64,000 bases of DNA from Anaerolinea sp. GTDB lineage: Bacteria; Chloroflexota; Limnocylindria; Limnocylindrales; CSP1-4. The notes beneath the pieces are model-generated. The model was not told the DNA's origin and did not search any database. It saw nothing but the letters and a program-made list of their open reading frames with translations. Below are positions 18,587-27,281 of the stretch, one piece after another; position 1 is the stretch's first letter; each line of letters starts with the position of its first letter. The DNA is taken from assembly GCA_013822395.1 (NCBI GenBank), contig PNKK01000009.1, positions 16,852-80,851 of the forward strand, in the 5' to 3' direction. The translations under genes and the position numbers were made by a program.

Positions 18587-18779
18587 ACGCCGCGCCAAGG
18601 TGTTCAGCGGCTCCGCTACGGGTTTCGCGCCGCCGGGGCTCGATCTGATCGAAGCGGGACAAGCCGGAGGTCGCCGAGCTCGTGCGCCGCTTCCGCGAGA
18701 GCCTGCAGCAGCGGACCAGCCGGGCTCAAGTCGGCTGAGGAGCGAGCTCGCTGCCAACCGGCCCCGCGTGCAGCCCCGC

Positions 18780-19835
18780 TCAGGCCTCCTCGCGCTCCAC
18801 GGCCTCGCGTGTTGCCGGCTGGCGCGCGGGCAGCGGGACGTCCGACACGTTTCGAACGAAGGACGCGGCCATGGCGGTCGCCGCGGCCTGTTCCTGCTCC
18901 TCGACCGACAGGATTCCGAGCCGGCCGAGCGTTGCCAGCTCATCGCGGATATAGGTCTTGAGCATCTCCGGGCCGTCCGTGCTGATCGTGAACCGGACCC
19001 CGTTGCGCCGGAACGTGTCGAAGATCCAGCGGATCTCGTCCCAGCCGGAGACCACCCTCGTGTTGAGGTTCGAGGTTGGGCAGATCTCGAGCACGATGCC
19101 CCGGTCGCGGATCATCGCCATCGCCCGCGGGTCGTAAGCGGCCTTCACGCCGTGCCCGATCCGGTCCGGCTCCAGGAGCTCCACGACGCGGGCGACCTCC
19201 TCGACCGGGCCCGCCTCGCCGGTGTGGACCGTGATCCCGAGTCCGAACTGGCGGGCCCGGCGGAAGAGCCTCCGGTAGTCGGCCACCCGGAAGGTCGACG
19301 ATTCCGGACCGGCGATGTCGACCCCGACGACGCCCCGGTCCCGCCAGGTGATGGCCTTCTCGACGATGATCTCGTTGAGCTCGAACGGGAAGGCTCGGTC
19401 CAAGCAGAAGATGAGGCCGGGCTTGACCGGATATTCCAGGGTGGCCCGGTCCATGCCCCGGACCGCGGCGGCAACGATGTGGTCCAGGTCCTGTTCGCCG
19501 CCCCGGTTCCGCTTCATGGGGTTGAAGCGGAGCTCCATGGTCGTGACGTTGTTCTTCCGGTACGCCCCGCCGACGACCTCGTAGACGCTTCGCTCAACAG
19601 CCAGTGGCGAACTCTGGATGAGCTCGGTCCAATGAAAGAGCTGGAGGTAGCCGTCGAAGGACTTCGTCCCGCGCGGGTTGACCGTGATCAGCTCTCGGAA
19701 CTGCCAGTAGTCCTTGGTCGGGAGCTTGATGCCCTGCGAGTGGGCGATTCCCCACATGATCGCCGGGGTCACCGCGGCACCGAGGTGGCAGTGAAGCTCG
19801 GCAAGCGGGATCGACCGGGAGAGCTGGCGCGCCAT
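18780..19835 (-). CDS. Adenosine-deaminase-family aminohydrolase
   Basis: A 351-residue TIM-barrel deaminase starting at MARQLSRSIPLAELHCHLG. The zinc and catalytic residues are visible: HxH at residues 15-17, HTGEAG (His and catalytic Glu), RIGHGV, and Asp in STDGPE. Classical adenosine deaminases have a double Asp (TDDP) at the last site; here the second Asp is Gly, which may alter recognition of the purine ring. By family the reaction is hydrolytic deamination of adenosine or a related aminopurine. It may instead act on another amino-heterocycle. It is followed by a ~190-bp gap without a visible gene. Confidence 0.82.
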   Translation of the reverse strand: MARQLSRSIPLAELHCHLGAAVTPAIMWGIAHSQGIKLPTKDYWQFRELITVNPRGTKSFDGYLQLFHWTELIQSSPLAVERSVYEVVGGAYRKNNVTTMELRFNPMKRNRGGEQDLDHIVAAAVRGMDRATLEYPVKPGLIFCLDRAFPFELNEIIVEKAITWRDRGVVGVDIAGPESSTFRVADYRRLFRRARQFGLGITVHTGEAGPVEEVARVVELLEPDRIGHGVKAAYDPRAMAMIRDRGIVLEICPTSNLNTRVVSGWDEIRWIFDTFRRNGVRFTISTDGPEMLKTYIRDELATLGRLGILSVEEQEQAAATAMAASFVRNVSDVPLPARQPATREAVEREEA

Positions 19836-19860
19836 CACCAGGCAGGATAGCCGACGCCGC

Positions 19861-21498
19861 TCACCGGCCGGGCGCGGCCATGCCGATGCAGACGGTGTAG
19901 CCGGAGGCGTCCGCGCTGGACCCGGCCCGGAATCCGTACAGCGCAGGACCGCCGAACTCGGTCGTGAGCACTGGCGCCACGATGGCGAGGCCCGGAACCG
20001 CACGCGCCGCGGTCAGGACCGGCAGCGGCCCGTCGTCGGCGAGCGGGAACAGGATCGTGGAGGTGACCGGGCCGCGGCTCGCCGTCTCGGGCCCGACGAA
20101 TCCGATGACCGACGGGGCGCCACGAATGAGGGTCTCGCCGCAGCCGACGAGTTTGGACCTGCCAAGACCCGGGTAGACCGCGCCGGTCCCGGGAGCGATG
20201 TCCAACAGTCGGATGCCCGACGGCGCAGGGCCGCCGTCGGTCGGCTCGGTTGTGCCCAGCAGGATGCCGCTCGAGCCGGCATACCCCGCCCAGGCTCGGG
20301 TCGCCGACAGCAGGACGGGCTCCGCGCGGACGTATCCCGGGCGAAGCTCGAGGTGCCAGGTCTGATCGTGCAACCCGTCGCCGTCGACCCACTTGACGCG
20401 CAGGGCATATACGCCCGGCGGCCAGGTCGCGCCGCCGGGTTGGGCAAAGGCGACGAACGACAGGCGGTCACCCGACGTCGTCATCGTTGCGTCCCCCGTG
20501 TTCGCCGATTCCTCGAATGGGGCGAGTCGACGCAGATTCGCCGAGCGGATCGTGGACACGGGAGGTAGGACGACGCCGAGCCAGGTCGTCAACGGCAGGT
20601 GGGCCCGGGCGACGAAGGATCGCGGCGGTCCGTCCGCGGCGCGTCGATCCAGGTTCAGCCAGGCTTCGATCTGGTCGAGCTCGGCGCCCGCCGTGGACGT
20701 CAGCGGGACCGCGGCGCCGTCAACGAAGGCGAAGAGGCCGACCGGCAGTCCGTCCAGATCCGGTCCTTCAAGCGTCGCGATCGGGGGGATCACGACCGCC
20801 GAGGCCTTCGGATCCGGCAGCACCCCGAATCCATCCAGGATCTCGACATCGATCCGCCGGATATCGCCACCAGCCAGTACGTCCACCCGATACCGGCCAG
20901 GCTCCCAGGGCTGAAGGGCCGCCCCGGCCAGTCCGCCTCGAAGGAAGAGGTACGCGCCACGAGCCGGGACATCGTTGATGGGCCGAGCGTCGATCCACTC
21001 GAGGCCGCGACGCCCACGGTCCAGCCAGATCCTGACGTCGAGTGGTGCCTCCGCCGGTGGGAATGTGACGCCCAGAGCGACCACGATGTTGTCACGCGCA
21101 TCCACGGTCGCGGTTGTGTCGTCCGTGCTGTTGGCACCGACGGCGATCCAACGCTCCGTGTAACGCGGCGAAGAGCCGGACGACGCCTTGGGTGACGCGC
21201 CCGTGACGATCGTGCGGATCCCCCATTCCCGGCGCGGCGAAACGACCTGAGTGACGTCCAGCCAGCTGGGCGGCACGGCAGCCGCGGACGCGGGGCTCGG
21301 TTCCGGCTCCCGGCCGGACGGCTCGATCGTCGGGGACGCGTGGGCCGTGGTTGCGGGTCCCGCGACCCCCCACGGCTTGACGATCGCGATCGCGATCGCC
21401 GCGGCCACGACCACCAGACCGACCATCGCGGGGTCGATCGACCGTCGGCGGCGACCGAGCTTGACCGGCTCGAACTCGACGCTCACGGGTCCGCCCAA
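19861..21498 (-). CDS. Membrane-anchored extracytoplasmic protein of unknown function
   Basis: A 545-residue protein. After ~24 residues (KLGRRRRSIDPAM) comes one membrane helix (VGLVVVAAAIAIAIV), then a Pro/Ser/Ala-rich linker and ~470 residues of mainly beta-type sequence rich in Asp, Gly and Trp, probably exported. I see no catalytic motif. It lies between the deaminase and lipA, ending 25 bp before the deaminase ATG, so it is probably co-transcribed with the deaminase. The ATG at 21498 immediately abuts the first of the lipA-tail repeats. Confidence 0.68.
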   Translation of the reverse strand: MGGPVSVEFEPVKLGRRRRSIDPAMVGLVVVAAAIAIAIVKPWGVAGPATTAHASPTIEPSGREPEPSPASAAAVPPSWLDVTQVVSPRREWGIRTIVTGASPKASSGSSPRYTERWIAVGANSTDDTTATVDARDNIVVALGVTFPPAEAPLDVRIWLDRGRRGLEWIDARPINDVPARGAYLFLRGGLAGAALQPWEPGRYRVDVLAGGDIRRIDVEILDGFGVLPDPKASAVVIPPIATLEGPDLDGLPVGLFAFVDGAAVPLTSTAGAELDQIEAWLNLDRRAADGPPRSFVARAHLPLTTWLGVVLPPVSTIRSANLRRLAPFEESANTGDATMTTSGDRLSFVAFAQPGGATWPPGVYALRVKWVDGDGLHDQTWHLELRPGYVRAEPVLLSATRAWAGYAGSSGILLGTTEPTDGGPAPSGIRLLDIAPGTGAVYPGLGRSKLVGCGETLIRGAPSVIGFVGPETASRGPVTSTILFPLADDGPLPVLTAARAVPGLAIVAPVLTTEFGGPALYGFRAGSSADASGYTVCIGMAAPGR

Positions 21499-21658
21499 TC
21501 AGCCGGCCGGCGGGACCACGCGGCCTTCGGTAGTCATCGAGGCGATCCGGAAGACGCTGTCGGCATCAGGCAATCAGCCGGCCGGCGGGACCACGCGGCC
21601 TTCGGTGTCGAGCGCGGCCCGGCGCCGGAGCGCCTCGGGCGCCTCGGGCGCCTCGGGC
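21496..21658 (-). repeat. Duplicated 3' end of lipA, two 36-bp copies plus a 9-bp array
   Basis: Two perfect 36-bp copies (21496-21531, 21571-21606; 75 bp apart) lie just downstream of lipA. Translated on the minus strand they read EGRVVPPAG-stop, nearly identical to the LipA end DGRVVPLAG-stop. The inner copy is preceded by ALRRRAALDT, matching ALRRRQATID of LipA, so the similarity covers at least 20 codons. Between lipA and this copy lies a GCCTCGGGC 9-bp tandem array (21632-21658). It looks like repeated duplication of the lipA terminus including its stop codon. Confidence 0.85.
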
Positions 21659-21665
21659 GCGAGTG

Positions 21666-22742
21666 TCAGCCCGCCAGGGGGACAACGCGGCCGTCGGCAT
21701 CGATGGTGGCCTGCCGCCGACGGAGCGCGCGCAGCTCGGCGCCCGGGACCTGATCGCGAGCATGGTAGCTCGATCGGACCAACGGCCCCGATTCGACATG
21801 CCGGAACCCGAGCGCAAGCGCCTCGGCCTTCATCTCGGCGAACTCGTCGGGGTGGTAGTAGCGCTCAACCGGTAGGTGCTTCAGCGACGGCCGCAGGTAC
21901 TGGCCGACCGTGAGAATGTCGCATTCGACCTCACGTAGAGCCCTGAGCGCCTCGGTCACCTCGTCCCGCGTCTCGCCGAGGCCGACCATGAGCGAGCTCT
22001 TGGTGTACGCCTCATGGCCGAGCTCCGCGGCGTACGTCTTCGCCCGCTCCAGCACGCCCAGGCTTCGGTCCCAGCGCGCCCGCCTGCGGACCGGCTTCTG
22101 GAGCCGCTTCACCGTCTCGAGGTTGTGGTTGAGGATATCCGGCCCGGCCGCCATCACCTCGCGGAGCGGGACCGCCTCGCCGTTGAAATCCGGGATGAGG
22201 ACCTCGACGCCCATGCCCGGGATCCGCTGGCGGAGCTGGCGGATCGTCTCGGCGAAGATGTGGGCGCCGCCGTCGGGGAGATCGTCGCGGGCGACCGAGG
22301 TCACGACCACATGATCGAGGCCGAGCCCGGATAGCGCCTCGGCGACCCGGCGCGGCTCGTCGTCATCGAACCAGGTTGGTTTGCCTGTCTTGATGTTGCA
22401 GAAGCCGCAGGCTCGGGTGCACGTATCGCCGAGGATCATGATCGTGGCGGTGCGCTGGTCCCAGCACTCCCCGACGTTCGGGCAGTGAGCCTCCTCGCAG
22501 ACGGTGTTGAGGTTGAGGCCACGAAGGAGCCGCTTCAGGTCCTGGTAGTTCTCGCCGGACGGCATCCGAGCCCGGATCCAGTTCGGGTGTCGGCGGAGCG
22601 CCGCCGAGCCGTCCGAGCCGGGGAGCCCCGCAAGCTCTCCACCCCCCATCGCGCCGCCCCCCATCGCGATGGAGACGGGCTCGCCCGGCCCGTGACCGTG
22701 AGCGGCGGGGGGGGGCTGGAAGATCGGGAGTTCACGAGCCAT
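21666..22742 (-). CDS. lipA: Lipoyl synthase
   Basis: A 358-residue radical-SAM enzyme. The auxiliary 4Fe-4S cysteines are at 82, 87 and 93 (CEEAHCPNVGEC), the radical-SAM cysteines at 108, 112 and 115 (CTRACGFC), and the family serine motif is RSSYHA near the C-terminus. It inserts two sulfurs into the octanoyl chain on E2 or GcvH lipoyl domains. Its N-terminal ~50 residues are Gly/Pro-rich and dispensable-looking. The adjacent 2-oxoacid dehydrogenase E2 is the obvious substrate. No lipB or lipM gene is visible nearby. Its 3' end is duplicated downstream. Confidence 0.96.
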   Translation of the reverse strand: MARELPIFQPPPAAHGHGPGEPVSIAMGGGAMGGGELAGLPGSDGSAALRRHPNWIRARMPSGENYQDLKRLLRGLNLNTVCEEAHCPNVGECWDQRTATIMILGDTCTRACGFCNIKTGKPTWFDDDEPRRVAEALSGLGLDHVVVTSVARDDLPDGGAHIFAETIRQLRQRIPGMGVEVLIPDFNGEAVPLREVMAAGPDILNHNLETVKRLQKPVRRRARWDRSLGVLERAKTYAAELGHEAYTKSSLMVGLGETRDEVTEALRALREVECDILTVGQYLRPSLKHLPVERYYHPDEFAEMKAEALALGFRHVESGPLVRSSYHARDQVPGAELRALRRRQATIDADGRVVPLAG

Positions 22743-22802
22743 GCTGCAGGGAGTGTACGGCGACCGGCCGTCGGGGACGTCCTCACGCTTCGAAAACGCC
22801 GG

Positions 22803-23351
22803 TCACGGGACGAGGTTCACGGCCGGAATGTCGGTCGCATAGGTCCGTCCGCTGGAGGCGTCTCCGGACACCAGGATCAGCCGGTAGGTCTCCCGGTTCG
22901 AGAACGCCTCGAGCTGTGCGGAGGCGAGAGATTCGAGGTTGACGACGGCACTCCAGCCCAGCGCGTCGGGATCGATGGCCGCCGTCACGCCCAGGTCGAG
23001 GCAGCCGGCGCGACCCAGCCGGCGATTGCCCTCCTCGCCGCGATCCGGGCCCGGACCGGGGTCCGCCGGACAGAGATAGCCGTGGGTGTTCGCATCTCGA
23101 TAGCCGGGTACGAGGAGGTTGAGCTTCGTGCCGTCGCGGCGAACGGTCACCCCGAAGCCAGCCAACGGGCTGCAGGCGGCAGCCACGAGACCGAGCGCCA
23201 CGAGGGCCGAGACGAGTGCGGAGAGTTGCGGCGCACCTCCGGCTCCGTGTCCGCGCCCTCGGGAGGTCTGCGACCTAGTACATCGCCGTGTCAGGGCCGA
23301 TCGCCTCCAGCCAGGCCTTGATGTCTCGAAGGAGGGCGGCACCGCCGGCAC
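22803..23351 (-). CDS. Putative exported/lipoprotein-like small protein
   Basis: Up to 182 residues. A hydrophobic segment with a possible lipobox (VALGLVAAACSP near residue 60) precedes a ~120-residue soluble domain with one cysteine pair (YLCPADPG and AGCLDLG). The only usual starts (GTG at 23351 or 23342) place this segment after ~45 basic residues and overlap the E2 gene by ~70 bp, so the true start may be non-canonical or the protein a type II membrane protein. The function is unknown. Confidence 0.55.
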   Translation of the reverse strand: MPAVPPSFETSRPGWRRSALTRRCTRSQTSRGRGHGAGGAPQLSALVSALVALGLVAAACSPLAGFGVTVRRDGTKLNLLVPGYRDANTHGYLCPADPGPGPDRGEEGNRRLGRAGCLDLGVTAAIDPDALGWSAVVNLESLASAQLEAFSNRETYRLILVSGDASSGRTYATDIPAVNLVP

Positions 23352-24732
23352 CGTCGTTGGCGCGATGGTCCACGCCGAGGACCATGTTCATGATCGAGCG
23401 GATGGCGATGACGTCGCCCTCGGGCGTCTCCACGACGACGGGCCGCTTCGTGATCCGGTCCATCGTGACGATCGCGACCTCCGGCACGTTGATAATCGGC
23501 ATGACCATGTTCGTGCCGAGCCAGCCGGTGTTGTCCACGGTGAACGTGCCGCCACCGAAGTCGTCGAGGCGGAGCTTGTTGGCGCGAGCCCGCTCGGAGA
23601 CGTCGGCGATGGCCTTGTTGAGCCCGGCGATCGAGAGGTTGTCGACGTCGCGGATGACCGGCACGATGAGGCCGTCGGCGACCGCGACGGCGATGCCGAT
23701 GTTGATCCGCCGTTTGGCCACCAGGCCCTGATCGGTCCAGTGGGCGTTGAAGGTCGGGTTCCGCTTGAGCGCCTCGGCCGATGCCTTCACCACGAAGGGA
23801 ACGAAGCTCAGCGACACGCCCTCCCGCGCCTGGAAGTCCTTCTTCGCCCGATCGCGGAAGCGGACGAGGCTCGTGACGTCCACCTCCATCTGGACGAAGG
23901 CATGGGGCACCTGGAGCGCCCGGGTCATCTGTGCGGCGATCCCCTTCCTCATCTGGGTCATCGGGATGAGGACCTCGTCCGCGCCAGGCGGGAAGACGAT
24001 GCCGGGCGCCGCGGTCGTGGCGGTCGGGGCGGGGGCGGGGGCGGGGGCGGGCCGCGACGCCGGCCCGGGCGGCGTCGCCGGGGACACCGGGGCCTGGGTC
24101 CCGGCGAATGAGGCAGCCGAGACGGCCGCGGCATCCTGTCGGCCAACCGGCTTCCCGGTCCGCTGCGACTCAACGTAGTCAGTGACGTCCTCGCGGGTGA
24201 TCCGCCCACCGCCGCCCGTGCCGACGATCATCGCGGCCTGGAGACCGTGCTCGCGGAGGAGGCGCCGGACCGCCGGGGTCATTCGGGCGTCGGCGTTGCC
24301 CGGCAGCTCGTGGGGCGTGCGCTCGTCCGAGCCGGCGGGGCCGTGCGCGGCGGCGGAGGCAACCCCGATCGATGCCATCGGCGACGCGGGCCGGGCGGGG
24401 GTCTCGGCCGCGGGGGTCGCCGAGACTGGGGTCGCGGCCGGTCCCGGAGAGGGCGCGGCGGCGGATGGCACTGGCGCTACGGATGCGTCGCCAGTGTCGC
24501 CCTCGTCGATCACCGCGATCTCGGCATTGTTCGGGACGGTCGCGCCCTCCTCGACGAGGATCTCGCGGAGGATGCCCTCGAACGGCGACGGGACCTCGGC
24601 GTTGACCTTGTCGGTGATGACCTCGAGGAGCGGCTCGTACTTGGCGACGTGGTCGCCCGGCTGCTTGAGCCACTTGCCGATCGTCCCCTCGGCCACGCTT
24701 TCGCCAAGCTGGGGCATCGTCACCTTGGCCAT
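23275..24732 (-). CDS. 2-oxoacid dehydrogenase E2, dihydrolipoamide acyltransferase
   Basis: A 485-residue E2 starting at MAKVTMPQLGESV, preceded by a clear GAGGAGG ribosome site. In order: one lipoyl domain (lipoylated Lys42 in TDKVNAEV), a Pro/Ala linker, the peripheral subunit-binding domain (AVRRLLREHGL... GRITREDV), a second linker, and the catalytic core ending with HRANDGAGG (active-site His and Asp). It transfers an acyl group from E1 to CoA. With E1-alpha, E1-beta and E3 nearby it forms a branched-chain 2-oxoacid or pyruvate dehydrogenase complex; the alpha2beta2 E1 suits either. Longer upstream in-frame sequence is not genuine. Confidence 0.93.
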   Translation of the reverse strand: MAKVTMPQLGESVAEGTIGKWLKQPGDHVAKYEPLLEVITDKVNAEVPSPFEGILREILVEEGATVPNNAEIAVIDEGDTGDASVAPVPSAAAPSPGPAATPVSATPAAETPARPASPMASIGVASAAAHGPAGSDERTPHELPGNADARMTPAVRRLLREHGLQAAMIVGTGGGGRITREDVTDYVESQRTGKPVGRQDAAAVSAASFAGTQAPVSPATPPGPASRPAPAPAPAPTATTAAPGIVFPPGADEVLIPMTQMRKGIAAQMTRALQVPHAFVQMEVDVTSLVRFRDRAKKDFQAREGVSLSFVPFVVKASAEALKRNPTFNAHWTDQGLVAKRRINIGIAVAVADGLIVPVIRDVDNLSIAGLNKAIADVSERARANKLRLDDFGGGTFTVDNTGWLGTNMVMPIINVPEVAIVTMDRITKRPVVVETPEGDVIAIRSIMNMVLGVDHRANDGAGGAALLRDIKAWLEAIGPDTAMY

Positions 24733-24898
24733 GGAAGGAACCTCCTCGGGGGAGTGGAACGCCGATCCCGTCGCGCCGCGGCGGTCGTCGCCGGTCGCGC
24801 GGCGCCTAGTGTCCCCCATCCGCCGAAGCCGTGCCAGCACGGCGGTGCGACGGACCGCAGGTGAGTGAGCGTGAAGCGCCGCATGCCAGAGTCCGCGC

Positions 24899-25639
24899 AT
24901 GGACGGTCGAAGGATCGGACGGGTCGTGCGGGTGCTTCGGCACCGGCTTTGTTGGCGCCAGCTCGACTTGGCCGGTCGCGCGGGGCTGAGCCAGTCGCTC
25001 GTCTCGCTGATCGAGCGCGGACACATCGAGGCGGTCGCGGTTGGCAAGCTGGAGGCCGTCCTTCGCGCCCTCGACGCCGATCTCGTCCTGCTGGCCCGAT
25101 GGCGCGGCGGCGACCTCGACCGGCTGCTCGACGAGGCCCATGCCAGACTCGTCGGCGTCGCCGTCGAGCTGCTCACGGCGGCCGGCTGGGCGGTCGAGGT
25201 CGAGGTCACGTACGCGGTTGACTTCGAACAGGGTTCGATCGACATCCTTGCCTGGCACTCCGGCTCCGCTGCGCTGCTGGCAGTCGAAGTGAAGTCCGAG
25301 CTGGTGTCGGTCGAGGAGACGCTGCGTCGGCACGATGCGAAGGCCCGGCTGGCGGCCCGGATCGCCGTTGAGCGGTTCGGCTGGCGGGGGCGGACGGTCG
25401 CCCGGCTGCTCGTCCTGCCGGAGGGCACGACGCCCCGGCGCCGCGTCGCACGCCACGATGCGGTCCTGGCGCGTGCCTATCCGCTCCGATCCATCGATGC
25501 CCGGGCGTGGCTCTCGGCGCCGACGACGGCCCAGGGCAGCCTGGTCTTCCTTCCGTCGCCACCGAGCAACAGGGCTCGTGGTAGGAGCGGCTCCCCCACC
25601 CGGAAGCGCGTCAGGCGGGCGGTGACGCGCTCGATCTGA
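24899..25639 (+). CDS. XRE-type HTH protein with C-terminal PD-(D/E)xK nuclease-like domain
   Basis: A 246-residue protein. Residues 7-66 form a Cro/C1-type helix-turn-helix (QLDLAGRAGLSQSLVSLIERG... LEAVLRALDADLVL). A linker leads to a domain with hydrophobic-Asp (SIDILAW, Asp115) then AVEVKSEL (Glu130, Lys132), the spacing and strand context of PD-(D/E)xK nucleases such as restriction-endonuclease-like or Holliday-junction-resolvase folds. It is the only plus-strand gene within the minus-strand dehydrogenase cluster, divergent from E2. It may be a site-directed nuclease or a regulator with an inactive nuclease fold. The 25569-25584 stretch resembles part of the window's dispersed dyad repeat. 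Confidence 0.7.
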   Translation: MDGRRIGRVVRVLRHRLCWRQLDLAGRAGLSQSLVSLIERGHIEAVAVGKLEAVLRALDADLVLLARWRGGDLDRLLDEAHARLVGVAVELLTAAGWAVEVEVTYAVDFEQGSIDILAWHSGSAALLAVEVKSELVSVEETLRRHDAKARLAARIAVERFGWRGRTVARLLVLPEGTTPRRRVARHDAVLARAYPLRSIDARAWLSAPTTAQGSLVFLPSPPSNRARGRSGSPTRKRVRRAVTRSI

Positions 25640-25720
25640 GCGTGCGCGAGACGCTGATGGTCTCGCCAGTACCCGAGACCCTCGAGATTGGCGCCTGTCC
25701 GCGCCTAGGACGAGCGGCAT

Positions 25721-25793
25721 TCGTACGTGGCGACGGAATCGCCGGCACGGCCGGTTAGCAGCAACCGGATGCGTAGGTGGTAACGGAACGGCC
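25721..25793 (-). repeat. Imperfect repeat at 50-bp spacing over the 3' end of a gene
   Basis: Two ~23-bp related units (25771-25793 and 25721-25743) lie exactly 50 bp apart. On the minus strand the first encodes the end of the gene at 25755, GRSVTTYASGCC-stop; the second, in another frame, reads GDSVATYECRSS-stop. Like the lipA tail, a coding terminus with its stop appears duplicated downstream. Confidence 0.6.
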
Positions 25794-26276
25794 CGCGGAG
25801 ACCGGACAGGCCCGGCGAGGACCGTCAGAGACGGGCCGGCGAGGACCGGATCGCGCGCTGGACATCGCCTTCCGATGTGCCAGCCCGTGTTCCCCGCGCC
25901 GGGCGACCTCCCACGCCGCGTCGCCGGCCGCGCGCTCGTACCCGCGACGGGTCAACTCCGCCAGCTCCGAGAAGAGCGCCTCGTCCACGGACGTGAAGTT
26001 GAAGCACGACTTGCCCTGCATCCGCCGCCGGAGCGCTGGCGACGCGCCCTCGAGGAGCACCGGCTCGACGTAGACCGGCATGAGGTAGTAACTGACGTAG
26101 CGCTTGCCGAGCCGCACGCCACCGAACCAGGTCGTCGGATCGCGCTTGGCCTCGACCGCCATGTCGACGCCGTAGAGCGCCGCGGTGTCGGTGCTCACGT
26201 GCATCCGCCGGCCGTACGGCTCGAGGATGTCGCGGAGCCGCCGGAAGACCGCCCCGAAGTCCTCGCTCGATGCCAT
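25755..26276 (-). CDS. Conserved hypothetical protein
   Basis: A 173-residue protein. The first ~120 residues look like a conserved small alpha/beta family (LRDILEPYGRRMHV, FFGGV-like FGGVRLGKRYVSYYLMPVYV, RMQGKSCFNF) that I have seen only as hypothetical proteins. The remaining ~50 residues are basic, low-complexity and probably a recent extension containing duplicated sequence. It lies 21 bp downstream of E1-beta in the same direction, so probably the last gene of that operon. I assign no function. Confidence 0.7.
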   Translation of the reverse strand: MASSEDFGAVFRRLRDILEPYGRRMHVSTDTAALYGVDMAVEAKRDPTTWFGGVRLGKRYVSYYLMPVYVEPVLLEGASPALRRRMQGKSCFNFTSVDEALFSELAELTRRGYERAAGDAAWEVARRGEHGLAHRKAMSSARSGPRRPVSDGPRRACPVSAGRSVTTYASGCC

Positions 26277-26297
26277 CGGCCGTACGCTCCCCCCGGC

Positions 26298-27281
26298 TCA
26301 GTACGCCGCGAGCTTCCGGATGCCGGCGGCGATCTTCTCGGGGTTGACCATGAACCAGTCCTCGAGGACATGGTTGTACGGGACCCCCGGGACATCCGGC
26401 CCGGCAATCCGCGTCACCGGGCCGTCGAGATAGTCGAACGCCTCCTCCGCGACGATCGCGGAGACCTCCGCCCCGTAGCCCCCGAACCGGTTGTCCTCGT
26501 AGGCCACGAGGCACTTGCCGGTCTTTCGGACCGAGGTCAGAAGCGTCTCCTTGTCGATCGGGCGCAGAGTCCGGAGGTCCACCACCTCCACGCTGATCCC
26601 CTCGTCCGCCACGACGTCGGCCGCCTCGAGGGCGTAGTGGGCCATCAGCCCGTAGGCGACGACCGTGATCTGCTTTCCCTCGTGGGTGACGGCCGCTCGA
26701 CCCAGGGGCACGGTGTAGTCCGTGTCCGGCACGTCGCCCCGAACCGACCGGTACATCTTCTTGTGCTCGAAGAAGAGGACCGGGTCGTCATCGCGGATCG
26801 CAGACCGGAGGAGGCCCTTCGCGTCGTACGGCGTGGACGGGATCACGACCTTGAGTCCCGGGATGTGCGTGAAGAACGCCTCGACGGACTGGGAATGGTA
26901 GAGCGCGCCATGGACTCCCCCGCCGTATGGGGCGCGAATCGTCATGGGCACCCCGAACCCGTTGTTCGAGCGATACCGCATCCGCGAGGCCTCGGACAGG
27001 ATCTGGTTGAAGGCCGGGAAGATGAAGTCGGCGAACTGGATCTCCGCGACCGGCCGGAGCCCGTTCACGGCAGCCCCGATCGAGGCACCGACGATCAGTG
27101 ATTCCGTGAGCGGCGTGTCGATCACGCGGTCGTCGCCGAACTCGGCCCACAGACCGTCCGTGGCCAGGAAGACGCCGCCCTTCTTGCCGACGTCCTCGCC
27201 GAGGACGATGACGGACGGGTCCCGCCGCATCTCCTCCGCAAGCGTCTCGCGGATCGCCTCGATGAAGGTCCGAAGCGCCAT
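26298..27281 (-). CDS. 2-oxoacid dehydrogenase E1 component, beta subunit
   Basis: A 327-residue transketolase-like subunit (LGEDVGKKGGVFLAT, DTPLTESLIVGASIGAA, PYGGGVHGALYHSQS, VEVVDLRTLRPID). It pairs with E1-alpha to bind thiamine diphosphate and decarboxylate a 2-oxoacid, passing the acyl group to the lipoyl arm of E2. Its ATG shares one base with the stop of the alpha subunit, so the two are translationally coupled. Sequence style fits branched-chain 2-oxoacid or pyruvate/acetoin dehydrogenases; I cannot separate these by eye. Confidence 0.93.
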   Translation of the reverse strand: MALRTFIEAIRETLAEEMRRDPSVIVLGEDVGKKGGVFLATDGLWAEFGDDRVIDTPLTESLIVGASIGAAVNGLRPVAEIQFADFIFPAFNQILSEASRMRYRSNNGFGVPMTIRAPYGGGVHGALYHSQSVEAFFTHIPGLKVVIPSTPYDAKGLLRSAIRDDDPVLFFEHKKMYRSVRGDVPDTDYTVPLGRAAVTHEGKQITVVAYGLMAHYALEAADVVADEGISVEVVDLRTLRPIDKETLLTSVRKTGKCLVAYEDNRFGGYGAEVSAIVAEEAFDYLDGPVTRIAGPDVPGVPYNHVLEDWFMVNPEKIAAGIRKLAAY

